Of a stretch of DNA of 64,000 nt, positions 22,472-31,349 are shown piece by piece. How positions within the stretch are numbered: position 1 is the first letter of the stretch; every line of letters begins with the position of its first letter. Location of the stretch: positions 3,656,501-3,720,500 of the forward strand of contig NZ_CP059902.1 in assembly GCF_014127105.1 (NCBI RefSeq). The letters are read 5' to 3'. Source of the stretch: Devosia sp. MC521 (GTDB taxonomy: Bacteria; Pseudomonadota; Alphaproteobacteria; Rhizobiales; Devosiaceae). Both the position numbers and the translations under genes were made by a program. Below the pieces are notes generated by a model, which searched no databases, was not told the DNA's origin, and worked only from the letters and a program-made list of their open reading frames with translations.

Positions 22472-23266
22472 ATGATTTTCAGGACTATCTTTTTCCTGTT
22501 CATCCTTGTCCCCTACATCATCATCGCCTTGCCGATCCAATGGGTGATCGTCAAGCTGGATATGAAGTGTTGGCAGTATGTCCCGCGGGGCTTCCATAAG
22601 CTCAGCTGTATTCTGCTCGGCCTGCGCGTCCGCGCTATTGGCACGCCGTCCGAAGGTCGGCCCACGCTCATGGTGTCAAACCACATTGCTTGGACCGACA
22701 TTATCGCTATCGGCTCACAAGCGCCGGTGACGTTCGTTGCCAAGCGCGAAGTTGGTGGCTGGCCGATCGTCAAGCAGCTCGCTTATCTGCAGCGCACGAT
22801 TTACGCTGACCGCAATCGACGCTCGGAAACCGGACGCACCGCAGAAGCAATGGGCAAGCACATTGCCGACGGTCATTCTGTCGTGTTGTTCGCCGAAGGC
22901 CAATCGGACATTGGCACCCACGTGTTGCCGTTCCGCTCGGCCTTGGTTGGCGCCGCTCAGATGGCGATAGCTGGAGCTGGGGCGAAGGACGTTGTGCTGC
23001 AGCCCGTGACGATTGCCTATACCAAGCTGCAGGGCCTCCCCATCAGCCGCAATGAGCGTTCGCTGATCTCGTGGTCGAAATCCAATTCCCTTGGTCAGAA
23101 CCTACGCGAAATCTTTGGCGGCTCGATCAAGGACATTACAGTAGCCTTTGGCACGCCCATGCCACTGACGGCGACCACTGATCGCAAGCTGGTCACCAAA
23201 GCCGCCGAAGACGTCGTTCGGGCCAATCTGGTGGCGCTCAATCGCGGTGGTGAAGTCCGCGTTTAG
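22472..23266 (+). CDS. plsC: 1-acyl-sn-glycerol-3-phosphate acyltransferase
   Basis: This 264-residue membrane acyltransferase makes phosphatidate from lysophosphatidate. The catalytic HX4D motif is His71-IAWT-Asp76 (SNHIAWTD), the second motif is near YLQRTIYADR, and the third is FAEGQSDIGTHVLPF in place of the more common FPEGTR. A hydrophobic N-terminal segment (residues 3-23) anchors it in the inner membrane. It follows the Fur-type gene after 8 bp and ends at a strong terminator, closing the tsaB-rimI-fur-plsC unit. The changed third motif suggests an OlsA-like or lyso-lipid variant is possible. Confidence 0.87.
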   Translation: MIFRTIFFLFILVPYIIIALPIQWVIVKLDMKCWQYVPRGFHKLSCILLGLRVRAIGTPSEGRPTLMVSNHIAWTDIIAIGSQAPVTFVAKREVGGWPIVKQLAYLQRTIYADRNRRSETGRTAEAMGKHIADGHSVVLFAEGQSDIGTHVLPFRSALVGAAQMAIAGAGAKDVVLQPVTIAYTKLQGLPISRNERSLISWSKSNSLGQNLREIFGGSIKDITVAFGTPMPLTATTDRKLVTKAAEDVVRANLVALNRGGEVRV

Positions 23267-23294
23267 CCGTCTCAGCCCGGCTATCGAAAACATT

Positions 23295-23336
23295 TTGGGC
23301 GCGCTCATCCTGCAGATGGCGCGCCCAAGTTTTATT
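23295..23336 (+). terminator. Terminator after plsC
   Basis: A perfect 10-bp GC-rich stem (23295-23304 with 23319-23328) is followed by GTTTTATT. It lies 28 bp after the plsC stop and also just past the end of the convergent minus-strand gene. Confidence 0.85.
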
Positions 23337-23697
23337 CAGGGGTGCTGTTTGAGGCCGCTGGATGCAGAATATCGCTCGGCGTAGCGAAGTCATCATTTGA
23401 AGCCATCGGCGCATCCGCTGGAAATACTTTGCCCGATAGTGGCTCTGGGCCAGAGGAGAGGCGCGATTTAAGCCGTCCGATGATGTCGGCTGCCTTCACC
23501 ATCAGGGACAACTCAATATCGTCCCCAGGCGTGCCTTCAACTGCGTCTATCCAGACCGGTACAAAAATTTCATGCTCGATGAGGCGTCCGCCGATGGTCT
23601 CGGCAAGAACGGCGCGCACTTTACCCGTGATCCTATTTTGCAGACGAGGATGGCTGTGGCGCTCTGACAGCGCAATGTCGATCAGCTCTAAGGTCAT
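23332..23697 (-). CDS. Conserved hypothetical protein
   Basis: I do not recognise this 121-residue protein. The first 80 residues look folded (LIDIALSERHSHPRLQNRITGKVRAVLAETIGGRLIEHEIFVPVWIDAVEGTP is a long ordered-looking stretch, followed by a helical segment with AADIIGRLKSRL). The last 35 are proline- and serine-rich and probably disordered. There is no signal peptide, membrane segment or cysteine. It lies between the plsC terminator and pncB, pointing the same way as pncB with a gap of about 130 bp. Codon use resembles the chromosome, so it is likely a real lineage-specific gene rather than noise. Confidence 0.6.
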   Translation of the reverse strand: MTLELIDIALSERHSHPRLQNRITGKVRAVLAETIGGRLIEHEIFVPVWIDAVEGTPGDDIELSLMVKAADIIGRLKSRLSSGPEPLSGKVFPADAPMASNDDFATPSDILHPAASNSTPE

Positions 23698-23824
23698 GAA
23701 TTCCTACGGCTCTTTGCGAGCTCGTGACCAAATTGGCCCGGTTAAGTTCATAACCCCTTAACGACACAAGTGTGGCTTTAGTTCTCCCCAGTTGGGAATT
23801 TTTGGTCACAGTTTTGTTAGCTGG

Positions 23825-25132
23825 TTAAACGACGACAGCCTTCTCGACGCGTCCAGATTCTCCGAACACTCGTAGGTATCTTTCAATCTGAGATTTTTGT
23901 CCGGTGGCCTTCGCAGGATTGTCTGAGAGCTTAACGGCAGGTCGGCCATTTGCCTCACTCACCTTGGCAACCAGTGAGATGGGTTTGAGCGCCCTTTGCG
24001 GGACGGGAGAGCATCCCTCAAAGTCGTTTGTGAGGTTGGTGCCCCAGCCAAAGCTCATACGAACCTTGCCCTCAAAGTGCAAATAGGCTTCCTCGATCAT
24101 GTCGACGTCGAGCCCATCCGAAAAGATCAGCAGCTTTTCTTTCGGATCGCGGCCACGCGATTTCCAGAAATCGATGATCTTTTCGCCGCCTTCAATGGCC
24201 GGGGCGCTATCGGGCCGGAAACCAGTCCAATCGGCGACCCAATCAGGTGCATCGCGGAGGAATGCGTCTGTGCCAAAGGCATCTGGCAGGACGATGAGGA
24301 GATTGCCTCCATAATAGCTCTTCCAGTCCTGTAGGACGCGGTAGGGCGCTTCGCGCAATTCCTCGTCGGAACGTGCAAGGGCCGCAAGCACCATGGGCAG
24401 CTCATGGGCGTTGGTCCCGAGCGCTTCGAGGTCGGTATCCATCGCCAGCTTTACGTTGGACGTGCCGGTAAAATTATCGCCAATCCCTTCCTTGAGCGCT
24501 TCAACGCACCAGCGCTGCCAAAGGAATGAGTGCCGACGACGCGTGCCGAAATCTGAAATTTTGAGGTCGGGCAGTTTCTTGAGCCGCTCGACCTTGTCCC
24601 ACATTTTAGCTTTCGCACGGGCATAGAGCACGTCGAGCTCGAACGGGCCAAATTCCTTCATGGCGGCGCGGGAGCGCAATTCATTGATGATCGCGAGGGC
24701 CGGAATTTCCCACATGGTGGTTTCAACCCACGGGCCGGGGAATTCCAAAATGAACTGGCCATCGCGCTTTTCGAGGCGATACTCGGGCAGCTGGAAGTTT
24801 TCGAGCCAGCGCAAAAAGCCAGGCTGGAAAATCTGCCGCGAGCCATAAAAGCTGTTACCGGCCAGCCAGATCATTTCTTTTTTCGAGAGGCGCAGCGTGC
24901 GGCAGTGGTCAAGCTGGGCGCGCAATTCGTCAATGTCGATCTCTTCCGCCAGCTTAACGCTATTGGTTCGATTGATCAGGGAGAAGGTGGCTTCGACCTT
25001 GGGATACAGCCCCCAGATCATCTGCATCATCAACAGCTTATAGAAGTCCGTATCCAGCAGACTGCGCACGATCGGATCGAGCTTCCATGTGTGGTTATAA
25101 ACACGACGGGCAATATCGGTATAAGTCGCCAA
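23825..25132 (-). CDS. pncB: Nicotinate phosphoribosyltransferase
   Basis: This 435-residue enzyme of the NAD salvage (Preiss-Handler) pathway turns nicotinate, PRPP and ATP into nicotinate mononucleotide. The N-terminal [18 protein letters not shown], the central [22 protein letters not shown] and the late [14 protein letters not shown] and [10 protein letters not shown] (phosphate-binding loop) are all family landmarks. The histidine that is phosphorylated in the Salmonella enzyme falls in the RRRHSF region. Length is normal for PncB. It appears to stand alone, with no obvious operator or riboswitch upstream. Confidence 0.95.
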   Translation of the reverse strand: MATYTDIARRVYNHTWKLDPIVRSLLDTDFYKLLMMQMIWGLYPKVEATFSLINRTNSVKLAEEIDIDELRAQLDHCRTLRLSKKEMIWLAGNSFYGSRQIFQPGFLRWLENFQLPEYRLEKRDGQFILEFPGPWVETTMWEIPALAIINELRSRAAMKEFGPFELDVLYARAKAKMWDKVERLKKLPDLKISDFGTRRRHSFLWQRWCVEALKEGIGDNFTGTSNVKLAMDTDLEALGTNAHELPMVLAALARSDEELREAPYRVLQDWKSYYGGNLLIVLPDAFGTDAFLRDAPDWVADWTGFRPDSAPAIEGGEKIIDFWKSRGRDPKEKLLIFSDGLDVDMIEEAYLHFEGKVRMSFGWGTNLTNDFEGCSPVPQRALKPISLVAKVSEANGRPAVKLSDNPAKATGQKSQIERYLRVFGESGRVEKAVVV

Positions 25133-25222
25133 AAGCAGCCTCCCAAGATCGGCGGCAGTTTGTACCGTTTTGTCTTCGCAATGGAAAGTCGTCAGAGCAC
25201 GGCTTCGTCAGATGCACCCGTT

Positions 25223-26371
25223 TTATCCGCGCAGTTGAAACGATTCAAACCGGCCCAATTCTGCATCGATCGCCGCTTTGCTCTCGGCTGTTGGCGTTTC
25301 ACGCCAAACGAAATTCTGCACGTTTAGCGTTTTAGTGCTGCGGTCGGTTTTGAGGTCGACCACGGCGGCAACGCGGTCTCCGATCAAAACAGGTAGAGCG
25401 AAATAGCCGTATTTGCGTTTTGCTGCTGGCACATAGGCCTCAAACACATGGCTATAATCAAAGACCATCTCGAGGCGTTTGCGCAGAATGATCAGCGGAT
25501 CAAAGGGCGATAGAATATGCACGAGCTCTGGGTCGATTGAGTGTTCTGTTTCGAGCGTCTCAGGCTTTGCCCAATGCGCGATTTTTTCTGCGCCTTCCAG
25601 CGCTACAGCCACCAATTGCTTGCGTCTGACGCGTGCTTCGATCGCCTCGTTGACCGCCTTCTTCATGCCTGCGTTGAGGTGACAGACGGAGGCGAGTGAG
25701 ACGACCCCCTGCGCTTGCAAGGCGCGGTCGAGGAGATAATTGGCCGTTTGGTTTTCGGTCGCGCGTCTTGGCGGTGTTTGCCACTCAAAATGCCGCTGGG
25801 TCAGCTCATAGGTTTTGAGCATGCCAGCGCGTTCTGAAATGGTCACGAGCCCTTGGAAGAACATCAACTGAAGCACGCGTTTAGACGGCTTTTTGCTACC
25901 CCAAGCATGGGTCTTCTCGATGAGGACATCATCCTCAATGTCTCGGATCGAGAGGGGGCCTTCGTTGAGGAGGCGCTGGGTCATGGCTTTGACTTCAGCG
26001 GTGGTGACAGACCCGAACCAGGTCGACGGGGTGTCGCGAAACTTTTGCATGGCCGCGCCGAAGAACCGAAAATCAGCACTGGGCACATAGCTCAACGCAT
26101 GGGTCCAATATTCAAAAATGCTTTTGTTCTGGCTTTGGAGCTGCGCGAGGTCGGCTCGTGAATAGTCTGGTATGCGCGAAAATAGAATGTGGTGGTGGCA
26201 GCGTTCGATCACATTGATCGTGTCGATTTGCACATATCCCAACTGCTCGATTGCCGCTTGTGCCGCGGCGGGCCCAGCCCCAAATGGCGCGCGCTCATCG
26301 AGCCTTTGCGCTGCCATCCAAATGGCGCGGGCGTGACTGCGTGGGAGGACGCGTTTTGTTTCGATTGCCAC
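25223..26371 (-). CDS. AlkX/YcaQ-type winged-helix DNA glycosylase
   Basis: This 382-residue protein belongs to the HTH_42 (YcaQ/AlkX/AlkZ) family of DNA glycosylases, which excise bulky alkylated bases and unhook interstrand crosslinks. The catalytic QxD motif is Gln48-Ile-Asp50 in LGYVQIDTINV, followed by HHILFSRI, FEYWTHALSYVP and the conserved LSPFDPLIILRKRLEMVFDY in the C-terminal half, where the beta-barrel and winged helices lie. QxD is the form seen in AlkX/YcaQ, whereas Streptomyces AlkZ has QxQ. It is read from the minus strand upstream of pncB, apparently as its own unit. Confidence 0.85.
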   Translation of the reverse strand: MAIETKRVLPRSHARAIWMAAQRLDERAPFGAGPAAAQAAIEQLGYVQIDTINVIERCHHHILFSRIPDYSRADLAQLQSQNKSIFEYWTHALSYVPSADFRFFGAAMQKFRDTPSTWFGSVTTAEVKAMTQRLLNEGPLSIRDIEDDVLIEKTHAWGSKKPSKRVLQLMFFQGLVTISERAGMLKTYELTQRHFEWQTPPRRATENQTANYLLDRALQAQGVVSLASVCHLNAGMKKAVNEAIEARVRRKQLVAVALEGAEKIAHWAKPETLETEHSIDPELVHILSPFDPLIILRKRLEMVFDYSHVFEAYVPAAKRKYGYFALPVLIGDRVAAVVDLKTDRSTKTLNVQNFVWRETPTAESKAAIDAELGRFESFQLRG

Positions 26372-26506
26372 AACTGTCTCCCCAGGACCGCAAATAGAGC
26401 GCGTTCATGGTTTGATCTTATATCGCGGAGGGTTGCAGTCAACCAAGAGGCGAACGCGAGAGAGCGGTTGCGCAACATACGATCAAAAAATTTTGGAGAA
26501 GAAGGA

Positions 26507-26582
<76 letters not shown>

Positions 26583-26723
26583 ATATTCCTTGGGTCGTTC
26601 CGTCCGGGTTGCTGTCTGGAACGAGGGGGAAACTAGTGGAAGGTTTTGCTGGGCGCAAGGCCTTCGGTTCACTTTTTTATCTGGCCGGTGGAAAACTCCA
26701 TCCGGCCAGAAAAGTGTTTGGAA

Positions 26724-27119
26724 TCAGCGCTCTTCGTCGCTGCCAACGTCGAAGCCAAGACCATCGTCTTCATCTTCGTCTTCTTCAAGGAACACGTCCT
26801 CTTCGTCGTCGCCGAGGTCTTCTTCAACCTCTACGTCTTCGACGTCAGGGATGTCGTCACCGGCTTCTTCGGCGTCAGCGTCTTCGAGGCTGACGATTTC
26901 TGGACCGGTGTCTTCGATCTCTTCTTCATCGTCCAACTCGTCTTCGTCATCGGCCTTGCGCGCCGTTGCCGGGCCGGCCTTGCCGGTCAGCTGTTCGAAG
27001 AACGAACGCGGATAGCTCTTGCCGGTGTAGGGCGAAACGATCGGATCCTGATTGAGGTCGTAGAACTTCTTGCCGGTATCGGGGTCAGTGCGCTTGGTGC
27101 CGCGCTCAGAGTTGGCCAT
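26724..27119 (-). CDS. FYDLN acid family protein (TIGR02300)
   Basis: This 131-residue alphaproteobacterial protein starts at ATG 27119 (MANSERGTKRTDPDTGKKFYDL). The first 45 residues hold the family core with GKKFYDLNQDPIVSPYTGKSYP. From about residue 58 to the end the chain is extremely acidic, with long Asp/Glu stretches and few hydrophobic residues, so it is surely disordered. The core's KRTDPDTGKKFYDLN resembles a small zinc-ribbon-like unit without its cysteines. Function is not established. It is divergent from cmk, the conserved neighbourhood in related genomes. Confidence 0.88.
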   Translation of the reverse strand: MANSERGTKRTDPDTGKKFYDLNQDPIVSPYTGKSYPRSFFEQLTGKAGPATARKADDEDELDDEEEIEDTGPEIVSLEDADAEEAGDDIPDVEDVEVEEDLGDDEEDVFLEEDEDEDDGLGFDVGSDEER

Positions 27120-27332
27120 TTTCCATGCCTCGAACGAAAAGGGAAAGGACGGGCGCGGCAATAACGCCGCTCGCGCCCAAGTCGGTCAGTTCGGTTAGGG
27201 GAGAAGATTTAGGCTGTCAAACGTTAAATGTTTGCGGGCCTATCTGCGGGGCAGTGGGCCGCAGCTCTTGCCGCATCGCCCAGCTCTCGTTATCGCTTTG
27301 AGAACAACCAGATGGCAGCCGGAGCTTGGCCC

Positions 27333-27974
27333 ATGATTATCGCTGTTGATGGCCCCGCCGCTTCGGGCAAAGGAACGCTCGCTGTTGGGCTCGCCAAGCA
27401 CTACCACCTGCCTCATCTCGACACGGGCCTGCTTTACCGCGCTGTCGGACTCGCGATCGCAGACCAGATCGACACCCCGGAGATGGAGGCAGCTGCCATT
27501 GCCGCGGCGAAGAATCTAGATGTTGGTCATCTCGGCGATGTGATCGCGCTGACCACGGCAGAGGTCGGCGTGTTCGCGAGTAAAATCGCGGTCATCGGTG
27601 CGGTGCGTGAGGCGCTGTTTGATTTTCAGCGTGATTTTGCCCAGCAACCGGGCGGCGCTGTGCTTGATGGGCGCGATATCGGCACCAATATCTGCCCAGA
27701 TGCCGATGTGAAGCTCTTCATCCAGGCGGACAGCAAGGCGCGTATGGAGCGTCGGGCACGCCAGCTTGAAGCGCGCGGAGAAAGCGTCGACCGCTATGCT
27801 CTCTTCCATCAGATCGAGCAGCGCGACGCCCGAGACATGCAGAATCCCAATGGCGGGTTCTATAAGGCGCAAGACGCGCACTTGCTCGATACGACTCTTC
27901 TCGGTATAGAAGCGGCACTTCGCGCTGCGGTTGCGATTGTCGACGAGGCTATGGCGCTCAAGGCAGAGAGATAA
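27333..27974 (+). CDS. cmk: Cytidylate kinase
   Basis: This 213-residue P-loop kinase phosphorylates CMP and dCMP. The Walker A is GPAASGKGT near the N-terminus, followed by LDTGLLYRAVG, VLDGRDIGTNICPDADVKLFI and the lid RRARQLEARGE. The start at 27333 (MIIAVDGPAASGKGT) has GGAG eight bases upstream; the frame is open 35 codons further back, but those residues are not conserved-looking. In related genomes aroA usually sits just before cmk; here the upstream gene is the divergent FYDLN gene instead. It is followed by rpsA after about 180 bp. Confidence 0.95.
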   Translation: MIIAVDGPAASGKGTLAVGLAKHYHLPHLDTGLLYRAVGLAIADQIDTPEMEAAAIAAAKNLDVGHLGDVIALTTAEVGVFASKIAVIGAVREALFDFQRDFAQQPGGAVLDGRDIGTNICPDADVKLFIQADSKARMERRARQLEARGESVDRYALFHQIEQRDARDMQNPNGGFYKAQDAHLLDTTLLGIEAALRAAVAIVDEAMALKAER

Positions 27975-28158
27975 CTCTCTCTAATTTCCTCCTTGGGCCC
28001 GGCACTTCTGGCAATCACCTAAAGCACGGGCCGAACCGGACTAAAGAAATCTCCTGATGTTGGAAGCGGTGCTCCGTGCGCCGGCTTTGGTTTTTCCAAG
28101 GCGGACCCGTACCACTCAGGTGAATAACCCCAAACCACCGGCGCTCTGGAGACAGAAT

Positions 28159-29871
28159 TTGGCACAGAACACTGTGACGAAAGACGATTTCGAATCCATG
28201 CTGCTCGACTCCTTTGTCGACAACGATGCCGCTGAAGGCACCGTTGTACGCGGCAAAGTCGTCGCCATCGAAAAAGACCTCGCGATCATCGACGTTGGTC
28301 TGAAGACCGAAGGCCGCGTGCCGCTGAAGGAATTCGGCGCAGCAGGCCGTGACGGCACCATCACTGTAGGTTCGGAAGTCGAGGTCTATGTTGACCGCGT
28401 CGAGAACGCTATGGGTGAAGCCGTTCTTTCGCGCGAAAAGGCTCGCCGCGAAGAGAGCTGGGTCAAGCTCGAAGTTAAGTACACCGCTAACGAGCGCGTT
28501 GAAGGCACCATCTTCAACCAGGTTAAGGGTGGCTTCACCGTTGACCTCGAAGGCGCAGTTGCCTTCCTGCCACGTTCGCAGGTCGATATTCGCCCAATCC
28601 GCGATATCGCTCCGCTGATGAACGTTCCGCAGCCGTTCCAGATTCTCAAGATGGACAAGCGTCGCGGCAACATCGTTGTCTCGCGTCGTGCAATCCTGGA
28701 AGAATCGCGCGCAGAACAGCGTTCGGAAATCGTCCAGCAGCTCGAAGAAGGCCAGGTTGTTGACGGCGTCGTCAAGAACATCACCGATTACGGTGCGTTC
28801 GTTGACCTCGGCGGCATCGACGGCCTGCTGCACGTCACAGACATCGCATGGCGTCGTGTTAACCACCCATCTGAAGTGCTCACGATCGGCGAAACCATCA
28901 AGGTTCAGATCGTTCGCATCAATCATGAATCCCATCGTATTTCGCTGGGCATGAAGCAGCTTCAGGCGGATCCGTGGGAAGGCATCGAAGCCAAGTACCC
29001 AATCAACGCTAAGTTCACTGGCCGCGTGACCAACATCACCGACTATGGTGCTTTCGTTGAGCTGGAACCAGGCATCGAAGGTCTGATCCACGTCTCCGAA
29101 ATGAGCTGGACCAAGAAGAACGTTCACCCAGGCAAGATCGTATCGACTTCGCAGGAAGTTGACGTGGTTGTGCTCGAGGTTGATGCTGACAAGCGTCGTA
29201 TCTCGCTCGGTCTCAAGCAGACCCTGCAGAACCCATGGGAAGCGTTTGCTGAAAAGAACCCTGTTGGCTCCACCATCGAAGGTGAAGTCAAGAACAAGAC
29301 CGAATTCGGTCTGTTCATCGGTCTTGAAGGCGACGTGGACGGCATGGTTCACCTCTCCGACCTCGACTGGCAGAAGTCGGGCGAAGTTGCTCTGGAAGAC
29401 TACAACCGCGGTGACATGGTTTCGGCCAAGGTCCTCGATGTTGACGTCGAAAAGGAACGCATCTCGCTCGGTATCAAGCAGCTCGCTGCTGACGACCTCG
29501 CAGAAACTTCCGCTGCTGCTGGCGAAACCGGCGGTCTGCGTAAGAACGCTGTTGTCACCACCGAAGTCATCGAAGTCAACGAAGGCGGCATCGAAGTCCG
29601 TATCGCTGACAGCGAAGTCACCTCCTTCATCCGTCGTGCTGACCTCTCCCGCGATCGTAACGATCAGCGTCCAGAGCGTTTCAGCAAGGGTGAAAAGGTC
29701 GACGCACGCGTCACCCAGTACGACCGCAAGACCGGCCGCATCCAGCTCTCGATCAAGGCGCTCGAAATCGCCGAAGAACGTGAAGCAGTGGCTAACTTCG
29801 GTTCGTCCGATTCGGGCGCATCGCTTGGCGACATCCTCGGCGCAGCTCTCAAGGGCCGCGACGACAAGTAA
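28159..29871 (+). CDS. rpsA: 30S ribosomal protein S1
   Basis: This 570-residue protein has six S1/OB-fold repeats, visible as recurring VDGVVKNITDYGAFVDLGG, TGRVTNITDYGAFVEL and related blocks roughly every 85 residues. Repeats 3-6 are best conserved and the first two are diverged, as usual. It binds mRNA on the small subunit and promotes initiation on structured or leaderless-poor messages. I use TTG 28159 because GGAGA lies six bases before it and AQNTVTKDDFESML matches the family start; the ATG at 28057 would add 34 atypical residues. Codon use is strongly biased, as expected for a highly expressed gene. Confidence 0.96.
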   Translation: MAQNTVTKDDFESMLLDSFVDNDAAEGTVVRGKVVAIEKDLAIIDVGLKTEGRVPLKEFGAAGRDGTITVGSEVEVYVDRVENAMGEAVLSREKARREESWVKLEVKYTANERVEGTIFNQVKGGFTVDLEGAVAFLPRSQVDIRPIRDIAPLMNVPQPFQILKMDKRRGNIVVSRRAILEESRAEQRSEIVQQLEEGQVVDGVVKNITDYGAFVDLGGIDGLLHVTDIAWRRVNHPSEVLTIGETIKVQIVRINHESHRISLGMKQLQADPWEGIEAKYPINAKFTGRVTNITDYGAFVELEPGIEGLIHVSEMSWTKKNVHPGKIVSTSQEVDVVVLEVDADKRRISLGLKQTLQNPWEAFAEKNPVGSTIEGEVKNKTEFGLFIGLEGDVDGMVHLSDLDWQKSGEVALEDYNRGDMVSAKVLDVDVEKERISLGIKQLAADDLAETSAAAGETGGLRKNAVVTTEVIEVNEGGIEVRIADSEVTSFIRRADLSRDRNDQRPERFSKGEKVDARVTQYDRKTGRIQLSIKALEIAEEREAVANFGSSDSGASLGDILGAALKGRDDK

Positions 29872-29900
29872 GAGCTTCTGCTCCTATTTGACAAAAATTC

Positions 29901-29934
29901 GACCCGCGCCATTTGGTGCGGGTCGTTTCTTTTA
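29901..29934 (+). terminator. Terminator after rpsA
   Basis: A 7-bp perfect stem (29901-29907 with 29918-29924) is followed by GTTTCTTTT, 30 bp after the rpsA stop. The downstream GNAT gene starts 10 bp after the T-rich tail. Confidence 0.85.
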
Positions 29935-29944
29935 GAGGAATAAG

Positions 29945-30454
29945 ATGATCCAAATTCGTGATGTCGCGTGGCGTGCCATGACCGGCTATGACATGGATGC
30001 GGTGAACGCAATTGCGGGCCGCGTCCATCCTGGATTCTTTGAGGCCCCAGAAGTTCTAGCCGAGAAATTTCAGCTCTATCGAAACGGCTGCTATCTTTTC
30101 GAAGTTCAAGAGCGTCCGGCCGGTTACATGCTATCTCATCCGTGGAAGCTTGGCTCTTTGCCGGCCCTCAATGCCCTCCTTGGCCAGCTCCCCGATGATT
30201 TGGACACCTACTACATCCATGATCTCGCCCTGCTGCCGCTTGCCCGCGGCGTCGGTGCGGCGGGTAAGATCGTGTCGGCGTTAACAAAACACGCCGTTGC
30301 CATGGGCTATCCGACCATGAGCCTGGTGGCGGTAAATGGCTCGGTGTCGTTCTGGGAGAAGCAAGGTTTTCAAGTTGAAGACCGCCCAGAACTGTCCGAA
30401 AAGCTGTCCGCTTATGAAGCTCATGCCGAATATATGGTCAAACGGATCGCCTGA
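29945..30454 (+). CDS. GNAT family N-acetyltransferase
   Basis: This 169-residue protein has a GNAT fold. The acetyl-CoA loop is seen as YYIHDLALLPLARGVGAAGKIVSAL (R-G-V-G-A-A-G, residues about 99-105), then TMSLVAVNGSVSFWEKQGFQ, the typical beta5-alpha5 ending. GAGGAATAAG before the ATG gives a good ribosome site. It follows the rpsA terminator closely and so may depend on read-through or its own promoter within the gap. The substrate is unknown. It lies between rpsA and ihfB. Confidence 0.85.
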   Translation: MIQIRDVAWRAMTGYDMDAVNAIAGRVHPGFFEAPEVLAEKFQLYRNGCYLFEVQERPAGYMLSHPWKLGSLPALNALLGQLPDDLDTYYIHDLALLPLARGVGAAGKIVSALTKHAVAMGYPTMSLVAVNGSVSFWEKQGFQVEDRPELSEKLSAYEAHAEYMVKRIA

Positions 30455-30601
30455 ATTTGGTCGCAAGGCCGTGATTGTGGCGCAAATCTGCCACATATAA
30501 AACAGCAGCAAGTAACCTCAACCCATTACTATGCTTGACGGTTTCGTTCTGCTTTGGCAGGTTGGAATACCCCTCCAAATGGGTCTGAACCGGAGCCTTT
30601 T

Positions 30602-30883
30602 ATGATCAAGTCTGAACTTGTCGAGAAGCTTGCAGCGGAAAATCCGCATCTGTTCCAGCGCGACATCGAAAACATTGTTAACGCCATCCTCGATGAGATT
30701 GGCGATGCAATGGCGCGCGGTGATCGGGTTGAATTACGCGGTTTCGGGGCCTTTTCGGTCAAGAACCGACCAGCGCGTGTTGGCCGCAACCCACGCACGG
30801 GTGAACAGGTTGAAGTTGGCGAAAAGTACGTGCCCCAGTTTAAGGCGGGCAAAGAAATTCGCGAGCGTTTGAACCACGAATAA
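30602..30883 (+). CDS. ihfB: Integration host factor subunit beta
   Basis: This 93-residue HU/IHF family protein starts at ATG 30602 ([17 protein letters not shown]) with GGAG upstream; the longer frame to 30554 has no ribosome site. The family signature is [22 protein letters not shown], containing the beta-arm with the proline that intercalates DNA, and [20 protein letters not shown]. It pairs with IHF-alpha, encoded elsewhere, to bend DNA by nearly 180 degrees. IHF is typically needed by sigma-54 promoters and by tyrosine integrases, both of which occur in this window. Confidence 0.95.
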   Translation: MIKSELVEKLAAENPHLFQRDIENIVNAILDEIGDAMARGDRVELRGFGAFSVKNRPARVGRNPRTGEQVEVGEKYVPQFKAGKEIRERLNHE

Positions 30884-30929
30884 GCTAGACTTGCGATCAA
30901 GAACGGGGCCTTCGCCCCACGGAATATGC

Positions 30930-31292
30930 ATGGTCAACAAGATCGTCGGCTGGCTGGTTCTGGTGCCCCTCTGCGGGCTCTTGATCGCTTTCGCCCTAGC
31001 TAATCGGCAGCTGGTTGCTGTCAATCTTAATCCTTTTGGCGCTCCCGCGCAGGCGGGCGCGTCGGGCTATGGCGTGCCTTTGTTCGTCATTCTCTATGTT
31101 GTGCTTCTGGTCGGAGTTCTGCTTGGAGGCGTGGCGAGTTGGTTTGCGCAAGGGCACCATCGCCGCCGCGAGCGCCATTGGCGCCGTGAAGCCACTCAGT
31201 TGAGCCAGGAGTTGGAAACGCTGCGCCGCCGCACCGGCACGAGCGCGGTTTCTGCCGCCAACGAGGTAGATGATTTGCTTGAGCTGCGGTGA
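30930..31292 (+). CDS. LapA domain inner-membrane protein
   Basis: This 120-residue protein starts at ATG 30930 (MVNKIVGWLVLVPLCGLL). It has two membrane segments (about residues 6-26 and 46-70) joined by a short periplasmic loop with the LapA-type NRQLVAVNLNPFG, then a basic cytoplasmic stretch (HHRRRERHWRREA) and a coiled tail. It matches the LapA (DUF1049) domain involved in lipopolysaccharide assembly control in E. coli. A small GGGGC-CTTC-GCCCC hairpin (30905-30918) lies just before it. It follows ihfB after 46 bp, the order also seen in related genomes. Confidence 0.85.
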   Translation: MVNKIVGWLVLVPLCGLLIAFALANRQLVAVNLNPFGAPAQAGASGYGVPLFVILYVVLLVGVLLGGVASWFAQGHHRRRERHWRREATQLSQELETLRRRTGTSAVSAANEVDDLLELR

Positions 31293-31349
31293 TGGACGGC
31301 GCAGTTCGGCAATTCCGATACATCCCGTCCCGTTGAGCCCGACCATATT

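Noticed and set aside
26724..27015. Plus-strand open frames rich in Ser and Phe opposite the FYDLN gene
   Set aside because: They are the antisense reading of its Asp/Glu codon runs.
28015..29352. 445-codon open frame on the minus strand
   Set aside because: It is fully antisense to rpsA, whose S1 repeats and codon bias are unmistakable. Long antisense frames are common over highly biased GC-rich genes.
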